The notes below the pieces were generated by a model. That model had not been told where the DNA came from, ran no database searches, and saw only the letters and a list, made by a program, of their open reading frames with translations. Of a stretch of DNA of 64,000 bases, positions 1 to 8,500 are shown piece after piece. How positions within the stretch are numbered: position 1 is the first letter of the stretch; each line of letters opens with the position of its first letter. Source of the stretch: Kibdelosporangium philippinense (GTDB lineage Bacteria; Actinomycetota; Actinomycetes; Mycobacteriales; Pseudonocardiaceae); assembly GCF_021390435.2 (NCBI RefSeq), contig NZ_JAJVCN010000001.1:3782001-3846000 (forward strand). The letters run 5' to 3'. The position numbers were made by a program, and so were the translations under genes.

Positions 1-132
1 TCCTCGGTGCCTGTCTTCATGCTCGCCCAATTCGTCGGAACGGGCGTCGCGATCGGACTGGTACGAGTGCTGTATCCCAATAGCAGAGCCGATACAGCGA
101 GTTCTAGCCCGCAGCGCCAACCGACAAAGTGA
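1..132 (+). CDS. MIP/aquaporin-family channel, C-terminal fragment (cut by window edge)
   Basis: Reading frame 1 is open from the first base to a TGA at 130-132 and gives a hydrophobic helix (PVFMLAQFVGTGVAIGLVRV) followed by a short polar tail. This matches the last membrane helix of MIP-family channels. In actinomycetes such channels often sit in ars operons, where they can pass arsenite or methylated arsenicals; the neighbouring ArsR and ArsO-like genes support that role. Only about 43 residues are inside the window, so substrate and the rest of the fold cannot be checked. Its 3' end overlaps the convergent flavoprotein gene by 29 bases. Confidence 0.6.
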   Translation, partial: SSVPVFMLAQFVGTGVAIGLVRVLYPNSRADTASSSPQRQPTK

Positions 133-1420
133 TCGGTTGCGCGCCAACCGGGCCACAGCAACCGCCGCGAGCGTTCCCGGCAGGCTGGTCGAACACGCCA
201 GCCCCGCCACACACACCGGTCTCTGGTAGCACCAACTCCACGCGCTCCGCCGAAGCCTGATCACCCGCGATCGCCGCGACAACGCTGCGTACCTGCTCGT
301 AGCCAGTCATCGCAAGGAAGGTCGGCGCCCGGCCATAGCTCTTCATCCCAACCAGGAACACATTCGGCTCCGGATGGCTGAGCTCCTTGACACCGTGCGG
401 GTACACCGTGCCGCACGAATGCACGTTCGGGTCGATCAACGGCGCCAGCGCGACAGGCGCCTGCAACGTCGCGTCCAACTCCAGCCGCAACTCTGAAAGC
501 CACGACAAGTCCGGTCGGAATCCAGTCAGGACAACGACTTCGTCCACTGGATCAAGCCGATGCCCGTCCTGCGAGGTCAACACCAGGCCAGCCGCTGACT
601 GCTCCACCTTGTCCGTCCGGAAGCCCGTCACCGTCTCGACATAGCCAGCGCGAGCCTGCGCTTGGGCCAGCTGCCCCAAGGCACCACGCGCCGGAAGCTG
701 ATCCGCATCCCCGCCGCCGAACACGTTCCCCACCGCACCACGTCGCAACAACCACACAACCTTCGTTTCCGGCTCCTGCTCCGCCAGCTGACCCAATGTC
801 ACCAGTGCGGTGAGCGCCGAATGCCCGCTGCCCGCGACAGCGATCCGCTTGCCCGCATACCGCGCGCGGACATCCACATCGGACAGATCCGGCACTCGAT
901 ACGTGATCCGCTCCGCCGCCGCGGCCTCGCCCACCGCAGGCAGACCATCGCCACCCAACGGATTCGGCGTCGACCACGTCCCCGACGCATCGATCACCGC
1001 GCGAGCGGAGATCCGCTCGTCGCCCGCGTGCACGGTCAACGGCTCGGTATCCCGGCCCGCATCCACCACCCGGTCACGACCCCGCCGCGCAACACCGGTG
1101 ACGAGGGTGTCGAACCGCACCCGGTCGCCCAAGGCCTTGGCCAACGGCTGCAGGTACAACTCCGCCCACTCCCGACCCGTCGGATAGCGCTCCGGATCCG
1201 GACGCTGCCAGCCAGTGGACTCCAACAGCCGGGCAGCCGCCGGGTCGACCAACTCTGACCAGGACGAGAACAACCGAACGTGACGCCACTGAGCCACGGC
1301 GGCGCCCGCGACCGGCCCTGCTTCCAGTACCAACGATTCCAACCCGCGCTCGGCAAGATGCGCCGCCGCAGCCAAACCAGCAGGCCCAGCCCCCACAACC
1401 ACCACCGGCAAGTGCTCCAC
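104..1420 (-). CDS. ArsO-like FAD/NAD(P)-dependent flavoprotein monooxygenase
   Basis: A 438-residue flavoprotein. The N-terminus carries an FAD dinucleotide-binding motif (VVGAGPAGLAAAAHL, residues 7-21) and a second Rossmann motif (VAGSGHSALTAL, near residue 195) expected to bind NAD(P)H. This two-motif layout is that of flavin-containing monooxygenase/thioredoxin-reductase-like enzymes, including the ArsO proteins found in ars operons, whose exact substrate is not settled. It is divergently transcribed from the ArsR fusion, with about 97 bases between the start codons that hold the TCGATACA dyad, so arsenical-responsive control is likely. The start ATG (1418-1420) has an AAGGAGGT-like site just upstream on the minus strand. 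Confidence 0.8.
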   Translation of the reverse strand: MEHLPVVVVGAGPAGLAAAAHLAERGLESLVLEAGPVAGAAVAQWRHVRLFSSWSELVDPAAARLLESTGWQRPDPERYPTGREWAELYLQPLAKALGDRVRFDTLVTGVARRGRDRVVDAGRDTEPLTVHAGDERISARAVIDASGTWSTPNPLGGDGLPAVGEAAAAERITYRVPDLSDVDVRARYAGKRIAVAGSGHSALTALVTLGQLAEQEPETKVVWLLRRGAVGNVFGGGDADQLPARGALGQLAQAQARAGYVETVTGFRTDKVEQSAAGLVLTSQDGHRLDPVDEVVVLTGFRPDLSWLSELRLELDATLQAPVALAPLIDPNVHSCGTVYPHGVKELSHPEPNVFLVGMKSYGRAPTFLAMTGYEQVRSVVAAIAGDQASAERVELVLPETGVCGGAGVFDQPAGNARGGCCGPVGAQPITLSVGAAG

Positions 1421-1445
1421 GAGAACCTCCTTTTATCGACGAACA

Positions 1446-1470
1446 TCGATACAACGACGCAATGTATCGA
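1446..1470. promoter_or_regulatory. Candidate ArsR operator (TCGATACA dyad)
   Basis: A perfect 8-base inverted repeat, TCGATACA at 1446-1453 and TGTATCGA at 1463-1470, with a 9-base spacer, lies between the divergent flavoprotein and ArsR genes. Further ATCGAT half-sites occur at about 1435-1440, 1491-1497 and 1501-1507. Dyads of this size between arsR and its divergent partner are usual operators for ArsR/SmtB repressors. Binding by this ArsR fusion is inferred from position. Confidence 0.6.
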
Positions 1471-1516
1471 CCGGGGTCGATTGACGCAACCATCGATCAC
1501 CATCGATACTGAGCGC

Positions 1517-2350
1517 ATGACGACGCTGGAAGTCCCGGTGCTGCCTGAGCAGGAAGCCACCACCTACGCCAGTTGGTTCGCCTGCCTGGCCGAGCCGACC
1601 CGAGTTCGGCTACTGCACACAGTGGCGACTTCGGCAGGGGCCGTGACCGTCGGCGACCTGACCGAGGCGTTGGGTATCAGCCAGTCGACTTGCTCGCATC
1701 ACGTGCGCAAGCTCGCCGAAGTCGGCTTCCTGCAGATCCGCAAAGCGGGCACGGCCACCCTGATCTCGGTCAACCCTGCCTGCTGCACCGGGCTGCCCCA
1801 CGCGGCCGACGCGGTGATGGGCATCCTCGCGCCACGCCCGTGCTGCCCGACCGATGTCCCCGCAGACGTCACCATCCGGGCGCTCCAACCGTCAGACTGG
1901 GCCGCGGTACGTCGCATCTACGCCGAAGGCATCGCCACCGGCAACGCGACCTTCGAAACTGATGTCCCCAGCCGAAAATCCCTGGAAGCAAAATGGTTGC
2001 CAGACCACCGCTGGGTCGCCGAGGTCAACGGCCACGTCGCAGGCTGGGCCGCCCTCACGCCAGTGTCCACACGCGAGTGTTACTCCGGCGTCGCCGAAAA
2101 CTCCATCTACGTCGGCGAGAACTACCGCAGCCGAGGCGTCGGCAAAGCCCTGATCCGCCACCAAGTCTGCGCCGCCGACGACGCGGGCCTCTGGACCTTG
2201 CAAACCTCAATCTTCCCCGAGAACCGGGCCAGCCTCGCCCTGCACCACTCCGCAGGCTTCCGCACCCTTGGCGTACGCGAACGCATCGCACAGCACCACG
2301 GCAAGTGGCGCGACACCGTCTTCATCGAACGCAGAAACACCACCGTCTAA
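1517..2350 (+). CDS. ArsR/SmtB regulator fused to ArsN-like GNAT acetyltransferase
   Basis: A 277-residue protein starting at ATG 1517. Residues about 10-95 are an ArsR winged helix (LAEPTRVRLL, then SQSTCSHHVRKL as recognition helix). Cys residues in that helix and two CC pairs (PACC near 92, RPCC near 110) are candidates for As(III) binding. Residues about 115-277 are a GNAT acetyltransferase with the acetyl-CoA loop RSRGVGKALI and the ArsN-type ending GKWRDTVFIERR. ArsN enzymes acetylate the amino group of arsinothricin or phosphinothricin-like compounds. The fusion joins sensor and detoxifying enzyme in one chain. The longer open frame back to 1280 overlaps the divergent gene and is unlikely. 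No strong ribosome site is seen before 1517, so the message may be near-leaderless. Confidence 0.85.
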   Translation: MTTLEVPVLPEQEATTYASWFACLAEPTRVRLLHTVATSAGAVTVGDLTEALGISQSTCSHHVRKLAEVGFLQIRKAGTATLISVNPACCTGLPHAADAVMGILAPRPCCPTDVPADVTIRALQPSDWAAVRRIYAEGIATGNATFETDVPSRKSLEAKWLPDHRWVAEVNGHVAGWAALTPVSTRECYSGVAENSIYVGENYRSRGVGKALIRHQVCAADDAGLWTLQTSIFPENRASLALHHSAGFRTLGVRERIAQHHGKWRDTVFIERRNTTV

Positions 2351-2659
2351 CGCAAGACGCTGCGGAAGACGACGATCGATCCAGCGAAGCACTCGGCCCA
2401 GCGCGCCACGGTTATGCCATCCTTTGCTGATCACCGCTGCACGGAGTCCTCGAATCCCGCTGCGCAACCGTGCCGCCAGTGATGGGTGGAGCTCGTCATA
2501 ACGCTGGACCACACGGCGTTGCAGCCATCGCGCGCACTCCAGGCACACCCCAACCTCCGGATGCAGCCCCAGCCGAAGCAATCCCGGCTCCGGATGCTCG
2601 GCACCGCAGCACCAGCACGACCCGCTCGATGTCCTGTCCTGCCCAGATTGCACGCTCAC
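2207..2659 (-). CDS. Small zinc-ribbon-like protein of unknown function
   Basis: The first ~103 codons (2659 down to 2350) look genuine: a CWCCG pair followed 24 residues later by CLECA suggests a treble-clef or zinc ribbon, and the rest (ending near LGRVLRWIDRRLP) is Arg-rich and basic. The remaining ~47 codons run antisense into the end of the ArsR fusion gene and read like shadow sequence, so the true stop may have been lost. The role is unknown; a small nucleic-acid-binding protein is possible. I am unsure that it is expressed. Confidence 0.45.
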   Translation of the reverse strand: MSVQSGQDRTSSGSCWCCGAEHPEPGLLRLGLHPEVGVCLECARWLQRRVVQRYDELHPSLAARLRSGIRGLRAAVISKGWHNRGALGRVLRWIDRRLPQRLALDGGVSAFDEDGVAPLAVVLCDAFAYAKGAEACGVVQGEAGPVLGED

Positions 2660-3050
2660 CCAGTCTCACCTCCTACCGAGGACCGCTCAATGGACGATCA
2701 TAGGCTGCTGGTACGAATCGCGACCTGGCGTCGGACGTCACTGGTGGCGAGAAAGGCAGCTTGCTCAACAGAGCATTGAACCTGCGCGCCCTTGACAGGC
2801 CCCGGCTCCTTCAGGGATGACCTGCGGAAATATACGTTCCTGACACGTCCTAAAAGGCCAGTGCACCCCCGGACCTGTCTCCCGTCTTGGTACGAGCCAG
2901 GCGGCGTGCAGCCGTCAGCGTATGTGTCGCGTGACAGCCCCCTTGGCCGTTATCCGCATCTGGCCGGTATGCGCCTCGGCTCGGTGTTGTAGGCCTGGAC
3001 CACCGTGGCATTCCTCCGCACGTCACAAACGCCACAAGCGAGGAGGAGCT
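2660..3050. other. Intergenic stretch, no gene recognised
   Basis: About 390 bases with several short open frames but none with convincing coding character. A strong AGGAGGAG ribosome-site-like string sits at its end (about 3039-3048), directly before the broken epimerase remnant. Confidence 0.5.
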
Positions 3051-3066
3051 ATGCCCCTTACCTGCG

Positions 3067-3262
3067 AACTTCCGTTCTCAGATCCAGTTCTTGAACTACG
3101 GCCGGGTCGTGGGCACCACCCCGCTGAAGCAAGACTTCGGCCTCACCCCCGAGATAGAGCGCCCGCCGGGCATTCGACGACCACGCCCACGGGCTGCGAC
3201 CGGTGATCCACCCGGCGCGCCTGACCGACCTGGAGAACAGGATCCGCCGAACTGATGGGTGA
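3067..3262 (+). pseudogene. C-terminal remnant of an SDR/NAD-dependent epimerase (GalE2-like)
   Basis: One frame reads QIQFLNYGRVVGTTPLKQDF from about 3070; after a one-base shift near 3160 a second frame reads RAFDDHAHGLRPVIHPARL and then LTDLENRIRRTDG, ending at TGA 3260-3262. Together these match the end of actinobacterial NAD-dependent epimerases that lie immediately upstream of this acyltransferase (the Rv0501-Rv0502 arrangement in mycobacteria). The N-terminal Rossmann part is missing, so it is a deletion remnant with a frameshift. Its stop overlaps the acyltransferase start at 3255, the usual translational coupling. Confidence 0.65.
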
Positions 3263-4250
3263 ACGGCAAATGCAGAAAACACAAGTGATTCCCCTGCGCG
3301 GCCCCGACCAAAGACGCCGGCTGGCGAACGGTCGCACGGTCGCGCCGCCAGCCACAGACTCGCGCCCCCCAGTCGAACCGACCCCGCTGCGCCCCCAGCC
3401 CGAACCGACCAACCTGCGACAAGGCCTGGCCAGCGCGCTCGGGTTCGTCCGCAAGCGCCTGACCGGCGACTACACGATCGACGAGTTCGGCTTTGACAAG
3501 CAGCTGACGGACAGTCTGCTGATGCCGCCGCTGCGCGTGGTCTACGAGAAGTGGTTCCGCGTGGAGGCCCGTGGCACCGAGAACCTGCCAGTCGACGGCG
3601 GAGCCCTGGTGGTGTCGAACCACTCGGGGACGTTGCCGTGGGACGCGATGATGACCGCGATCGCGGTGCACGACAACACTCCTGACAACCGGCACCTGCG
3701 GATGCTCTGCGCGGACCTGGTGTTCCAGACCCCGCTGCTCGGCGAACTGGCGCGCAAGACCGGCCAGACCCTGGCCTGCACCGCGGACGCCCTGCGGCTG
3801 CTGAGCTCCGGCGAGCTCGTCGGCGTCTGGCCGGAGGGCTTCAAGGGCATCGGCAAGCCGTTCAAGGACCGCTACAAGCTGCAACGCTTCGGCCGCGGCG
3901 GTTTCGTGGCGGTCGCGCTGCGCACCGGCGTGCCGATCATCCCGGTCTCGGTGGTCGGCGCGGAGGAGATCTACCCGAAGACCGGCGACCTCAAGCCGTT
4001 GGCCCGGCTGCTCGGACTGCCGTACTTTCCCGTGACGCCAACATTTCCGTTGCTGGGCCCGATCGGCATGATCCCCCTGCCGTCGAAGTGGTACATCGAG
4101 TTCGGCGAGCCGATCCGAACCGACAAGCACGACTCGGCCGACGCGAACAACCTCGCGGTGGTCCGCACCCGGACCGACCAGGTCCGCGACACCATCCAGC
4201 AGACGCTCAACCGCCTGCTGTCACAGCGCCGAGGCGTCTTCCGCCCCTGA
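3255..4250 (+). CDS. Lysophospholipid/acylglycerol acyltransferase (PlsC superfamily, Rv0502-like)
   Basis: A 331-residue protein. After a Pro-rich N-terminus (to about residue 60) comes the acyltransferase core with NHSGTLPWDA (about residues 118-127) as the catalytic His/Asp block and the substrate loop VWPEGFKGIGKPF (about 193-205), then PIIPVSVVGAEEIYP. This is the pattern of LPLAT enzymes of the DAGAT-like branch with a longer His-to-Asp spacing than HX4D. It is expected to acylate a lysophospholipid or related glycerolipid at the membrane. ATG 3255 is chosen because it overlaps the upstream epimerase stop; ATG 3270 is an alternative. Confidence 0.85.
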   Translation: MGERQMQKTQVIPLRGPDQRRRLANGRTVAPPATDSRPPVEPTPLRPQPEPTNLRQGLASALGFVRKRLTGDYTIDEFGFDKQLTDSLLMPPLRVVYEKWFRVEARGTENLPVDGGALVVSNHSGTLPWDAMMTAIAVHDNTPDNRHLRMLCADLVFQTPLLGELARKTGQTLACTADALRLLSSGELVGVWPEGFKGIGKPFKDRYKLQRFGRGGFVAVALRTGVPIIPVSVVGAEEIYPKTGDLKPLARLLGLPYFPVTPTFPLLGPIGMIPLPSKWYIEFGEPIRTDKHDSADANNLAVVRTRTDQVRDTIQQTLNRLLSQRRGVFRP

Positions 4251-4251
4251 G

Positions 4252-4470
4252 ATGGCCGTAGAGCGCCGAACCTCCGAGGTCGGCCACAGCAGCACGACGG
4301 TCTACCGACACGAGATCTTGGTGTTGCGGCACCAGATCGCACTGCTGCGACGGCAACTCGGAGACACCAAGGTGCGGTTCAGTCCAACCGACAGAGTGTT
4401 ACTCGCCGCGCTCCTGCATCGACTGCCACATCAGACCTTTCACAGACTCCGCCTGCTAGTGCCTGTTTTA
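4252..4470 (+). pseudogene. Transposase N-terminal remnant (integrase-core/IS3-IS481-like)
   Basis: The frame from 4252 reads HEILVLRHQIALLRRQLG followed by SPTDRVLLAALLHRLP, a hallmark of the N-terminal helical region of actinobacterial DDE integrase-core transposases. Similarity stops near 4465, after which the sequence changes character (AT-richer TTTTAGAAGTTGATCTAGATTTG) with no catalytic core. It is an IS scar directly behind the acyltransferase gene. Confidence 0.6.
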
Positions 4471-4646
4471 GAAGTTGATCTAGATTTGAAACGATCTCAG
4501 CCCCTCCAACGGTTGCAGGCCGTGCGGCGATTGGACCGTATCGCGGAGCAAGTGGTGGATGCCGGAGGTGAACCGGGCCTTGAAGCTGGTCAAACAAAGC
4601 GAAACCGTGCTGTTCGGCGACGCGTAAGCGGGATCCCCGCGGTTAG

Positions 4647-4856
4647 GCGAAGCTACGCGACACCCGGCCGCAGCTCGCTGCGGAGCTCAGCAAAGTGGAG
4701 ATGGGCTTGACCGAGGCCGACCTGTACTCCGACATGAAGGCTCGGAGATCTGGCTACGGCATCGTCCTGCCGTTGTTCCAGTTGCGCTACAACGGATCAG
4801 CCCACGACTGGGGTTTCGCCATCTACCGCGCCACTCAACGACCACCGCATGGCTGA
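4647..4856 (+). pseudogene. Fragment of an unknown actinobacterial protein
   Basis: An open stretch after TAG 4644 encodes about 69 residues including SGYGIVLPLFQLRYNGSAHD and WGFAIYRAT, ending at TGA 4854-4856. I recall similar text in hypothetical proteins that accompany integrase-core transposases, which usually continue past this point; here it ends abruptly. No start codon or ribosome site is convincing. Treated as decayed neighbour of the transposase scar; no function is proposed. Confidence 0.35.
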
Positions 4857-4885
4857 ACCCCCGACGAACTCACCGGTCGTGACTA

Positions 4886-5584
4886 CTAGGGTGTCGACAA
4901 CAGGGCGCCCAGCCGGTCCGCGGCGGCCCCGAGAAACTCCCTGTTGACGAAGAGATCACGCTGACCGCCTGCCACATCCGAGCCGAGGACGCCCAACAGG
5001 ATCCGAGCGTTCTTCCGGAGTTCTTCTTCCGGCCACGCTTCCACATCCTCGGCCACCCTGGCCAGCACATCGCTGGCATCGCGCACGATCAGGTACTCCG
5101 GACCTTCGGGCAGCCGCTGCAGATCCAGGTCGATCCCGCCCCGGAAGGCCGTATCCTCCAGCCGTGCGCCGGAGAAATCATTGCCGTGGTATTCGTTTTT
5201 GTCACGGCCGAGGTTCGTGGTGTTCGACGGCTGCGCCGAGAAGATGGCCTTACGGATACGCCCGGTGAATGTACAGTCGACGAACTGCGCCTCATGACAG
5301 AAGAAGTTACGCAACCGCACGTCCCGGAACGAGCAGTTCACGAACGTCCCACGCCCGGGCATCAAATCCTTCGCAACGCACCGGTCGAAAAGGCACTCCA
5401 CGAACGTGCTCGTCTCGTAGCCACCACCGATGCTGCCACCGGTGAACTTCGCCCGGCTGAAATCGCAGCGTGTCAGCCTGCTGCCGTTCGCGATCGACAC
5501 GTGCTTCAGGTCGCGCCCGGAGAAATCGGCCCCATCCAGCTCGACGCCGTGCAGCACCAGCTGATCTGCGGGAACTCCAGTCAT
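4886..5584 (-). CDS. Pentapeptide-repeat-like protein, candidate immunity protein for the RHS toxin
   Basis: A 232-residue soluble protein. Residues about 10-110 show repeating A/C(D/N)FxxxxF-type units (ADFSGRDLKHV, CDFSRAKF, CLFDRC, CSFRDVRLRNFFCHEAQFVD), as in pentapeptide-repeat beta-helices; a helical C-terminal part (about 165-232) follows. It begins 12 bases after the stop of the RHS gene. ATG 5584 has an ideal AGGAGG five bases upstream; an upstream GTG at 5599 would overlap the RHS stop but has no ribosome site. Genes immediately downstream of polymorphic toxins normally encode the cognate immunity protein, and pentapeptide-repeat proteins are known among them. The inhibitory role is inference. 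Confidence 0.65.
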   Translation of the reverse strand: MTGVPADQLVLHGVELDGADFSGRDLKHVSIANGSRLTRCDFSRAKFTGGSIGGGYETSTFVECLFDRCVAKDLMPGRGTFVNCSFRDVRLRNFFCHEAQFVDCTFTGRIRKAIFSAQPSNTTNLGRDKNEYHGNDFSGARLEDTAFRGGIDLDLQRLPEGPEYLIVRDASDVLARVAEDVEAWPEEELRKNARILLGVLGSDVAGGQRDLFVNREFLGAAADRLGALLSTP

Positions 5585-5595
5585 CGAGCCTCCTG

Positions 5596-8500
5596 TCACC
5601 GGGTACCGCCACCCTTGACTCCTGGAATTCCCGGCATTTTACCTGGACTCTTGTAGAGCACGTACGTGGCCTTGCTGTACTGCCCCTTCTTGTCCGTGTG
5701 CGCCTTGTAGGCGGCTTTGCTCGTCAGCTCGACCTTCTTGTGGTCCTCGGTCTTCAAGTCCGTGAAGTCCGGCCCATTACTGGCGTTATAGTGGAAGCGT
5801 CCAGGATAAGTGGCTTGCAGTTCCGCGTTGACCGCCCGATGAATGGCCGTGCCGAGTTGCCCGCGAGCAAACTTGTAGTAGCCGCTTGCCACATTTTTCT
5901 CGTACAGCGCCCGCTCGCCCGGTGAAAGCCGGTCGAGAACCTTCTCGAAGCCCTTGCCGCCGTCCAGCACCCGCTCGGTCGCTTCTCTCACCAGCCTGGT
6001 CGACTCGTCTTCATCCTCCTGCCCCTCAGGAAGGCTGACGCTGACCAGTTCGACGACCGTGGACTGCATCATGATGTGCTCGTTGGCCTTCAGGCAGTCC
6101 GCGGCACCCACGCGCTCGCAGAACCGTGCCGCCACTTCGTGTTCCGCCCAGGCCCGGACGTGGTGGTCGGCGGGCAGGCTGGTGTCCGCGAGCGTATTGG
6201 GGACCCACGGCTGCTTGGCACCGACGTCGGCGACTGCCTTCTCGTACTCTTCGCGCCAGTTCTTCTCGCGGCGCGCTTGCTCGGTGTCCTGTTCGGCTTG
6301 TGCCTGCTGCTGCGGTGACTGTTCACGGCACGCGTCGCCGGAGTATCCGCATTCGTACTCGTACGGATCGATGTGGCCGTCCAGTTCGATCCGGTTGACC
6401 GGGTTGCCGTGGGCGAACGCGTACCGGTTGCCGGTCCACGGGTCCGTGATCAGGCCGAGGTCTGCCAGAGCGCCGTTGTAGTTGTCGCGGCTGAGGAAGC
6501 TGTTACGGCCGGGGCTGTAGTTCCGGAAGCCCATGTCGTAGTCGCCGGTGGAGCTGTCCCAGCGTTTGCCGTTGAAGCGATACGGGTTGTACGCCTCCTT
6601 CGTGGGATTCTGGGGTTCCGGCTTGTCGATCCCGGTGAAGCTCTCGGTGTCGTTGTTGCCGTACGCCGTGTAACCGTAAGTCGCCTTCGTCGCTCCTTGG
6701 GAGTCGGTCAGGGTTTCGACATCGGTGTGCGAGTTGTAGCCGTAGTAGCCGTTTTCCTTGCTGCCGTCCTGCTTGTGGACGACCTGGGACAGCCGCTCAC
6801 CGGCCGGGCTGTACTGATAGGACTTGTCGAGCTTGCCTTCCAGCTCCTCGGTGAGGACCTCATCGGACAGACCGAGGTAGGTGAAGGCCGTCTGCTTGTC
6901 GCCCTCGGTCCGCGCCACAGTTCGATCCATCGGGTCGTAGACGTACCGGGTGGTGATCCTCTCGTTGGCAGTTCCCGGTTTGAGCTTCTGTTGTTCGGCA
7001 ACGCGGTCGAAGCCGTCGTAGCGGTACTTCTCCGCGACCTTCCCCGCCGTGGTCACCTTGTCCAGGCGGCCAAACGGGTCGTAGGCGTGGACGCTGGTGG
7101 TCTGGTCGGTCCTCGACGTCACCAGGCGGTTGCGGTCGTAGCTGAACGCGGTGGTCGTGCCGTCCAGCGTCTGGTCCACCACGTTGTTGTTCGCGTCGTG
7201 CACATAGGACTCGGTTTCGAGTACCTTGCCGCCCGGCTCGGCCTTGGTGACCGTCCGGACGCGCTCGCGCGGGTCGTAGACATAGGTGTGCACGAAGTCG
7301 AGGTAGGCCGAGTTGTTGTCGGCGTTCATGGTCTTGGCGGCATCGCGGATACGTTGCCCGTTGGCGTCATAGGACAGCGTGTGTTCGCTGACCAGGACGT
7401 CGCCTGCCTTCTTCTCCACGCTGGAGCGGCGAAGTTGGTCAAGGCCGTAGGTGTATGTGACGACGTTGCCGTTGGCCTTGGTCTCGACGTGCTTCTGTCC
7501 GCGTGGTGTGTAGGCGTACGAGGTCGACTGTGCCGTGCCGCCAGTATCCGTGTTCGTGACCTTCGAAATCAGGTCGCGGACGTCGTAGTCGTATGTCGAG
7601 CTTTGGGCGTCGTGCTTCTGCGTTTTGGGGTTGCCGTTGGGGTCATAGGTGTAGGAGGTGGTCTTCTTGACCACTCCGGCAAGCTTTTCCTCGATCTTCG
7701 CAAGCTGGTTCAACCCGGTGTAGCCGATGGCGTAACTGTCCACTGTGGCGCCCGGACTGCCGTCGGCCATCTCGACGAGGTTGTCGTTCGGGTCGTAGAC
7801 GTAGCCGAACTTCTTCTGCTCGTTGTCTGCCTCGCCGGAGGCGTCCCGGACAAGCTTGACCGCGTCAGCAACGACTGTGCCGTCGGCGTTGTCGGTCAGC
7901 GTCACCGGGCGAATCTGGTCCTCGGTGTACGCGTACTTGCCAAGACTCACCCACTGTCCAGGTTGGACGGTCTGGTCCACCGTCTTGGTGGTGCTGCCGC
8001 CGTCGTGCTGGATGGTGTACGAGGCATTGGTCGCGGTGGCGGTCCGGTTGTAGCGGACGAAGAGGTCGTACGTCCCGTTACGGGGAACGTCGATGTTCCA
8101 GGTCGCGGTGTCGCTACCGGCGCCGGAGTTGTGGTGCCGGTAGTCGTAGCCCTCGTGGTCCTGACCGTTGCCCGCCGTCGCCCAGGTTCCGGTGAACACG
8201 GCAGCGGGGTCGGAGTTGTCGACGACGAGAGTGTCCTTGCCGACTGGTATGCCATCGTCCAACCTGGACATCAGCTTGCCGTCCGGGTAGTACTCCCATT
8301 TCATGGTCCGGGTGGCCGAACCACCCGCGGCAGCGACAGTTCGCTCCTTCTGACCGCCAAGGTCGTCGTACTTGTAGGACGTGGTGATGTTCCACGGATC
8401 GGTACTCGTGCGTACCCAGCCGTTGTCGAAGTAGCCGACGCGGGTTATGTTGCGGATCGTCTGGCCCTGTGACGGCGGAGTGCTGACCTCTGCGAGGTTT

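Noticed and set aside
6373..8472. 699-residue Val-rich open frame on the plus strand
   Set aside because: Antisense of the RHS toxin; long shadow frames arise from GC-rich third positions of the YD repeats. No start signal or domain.
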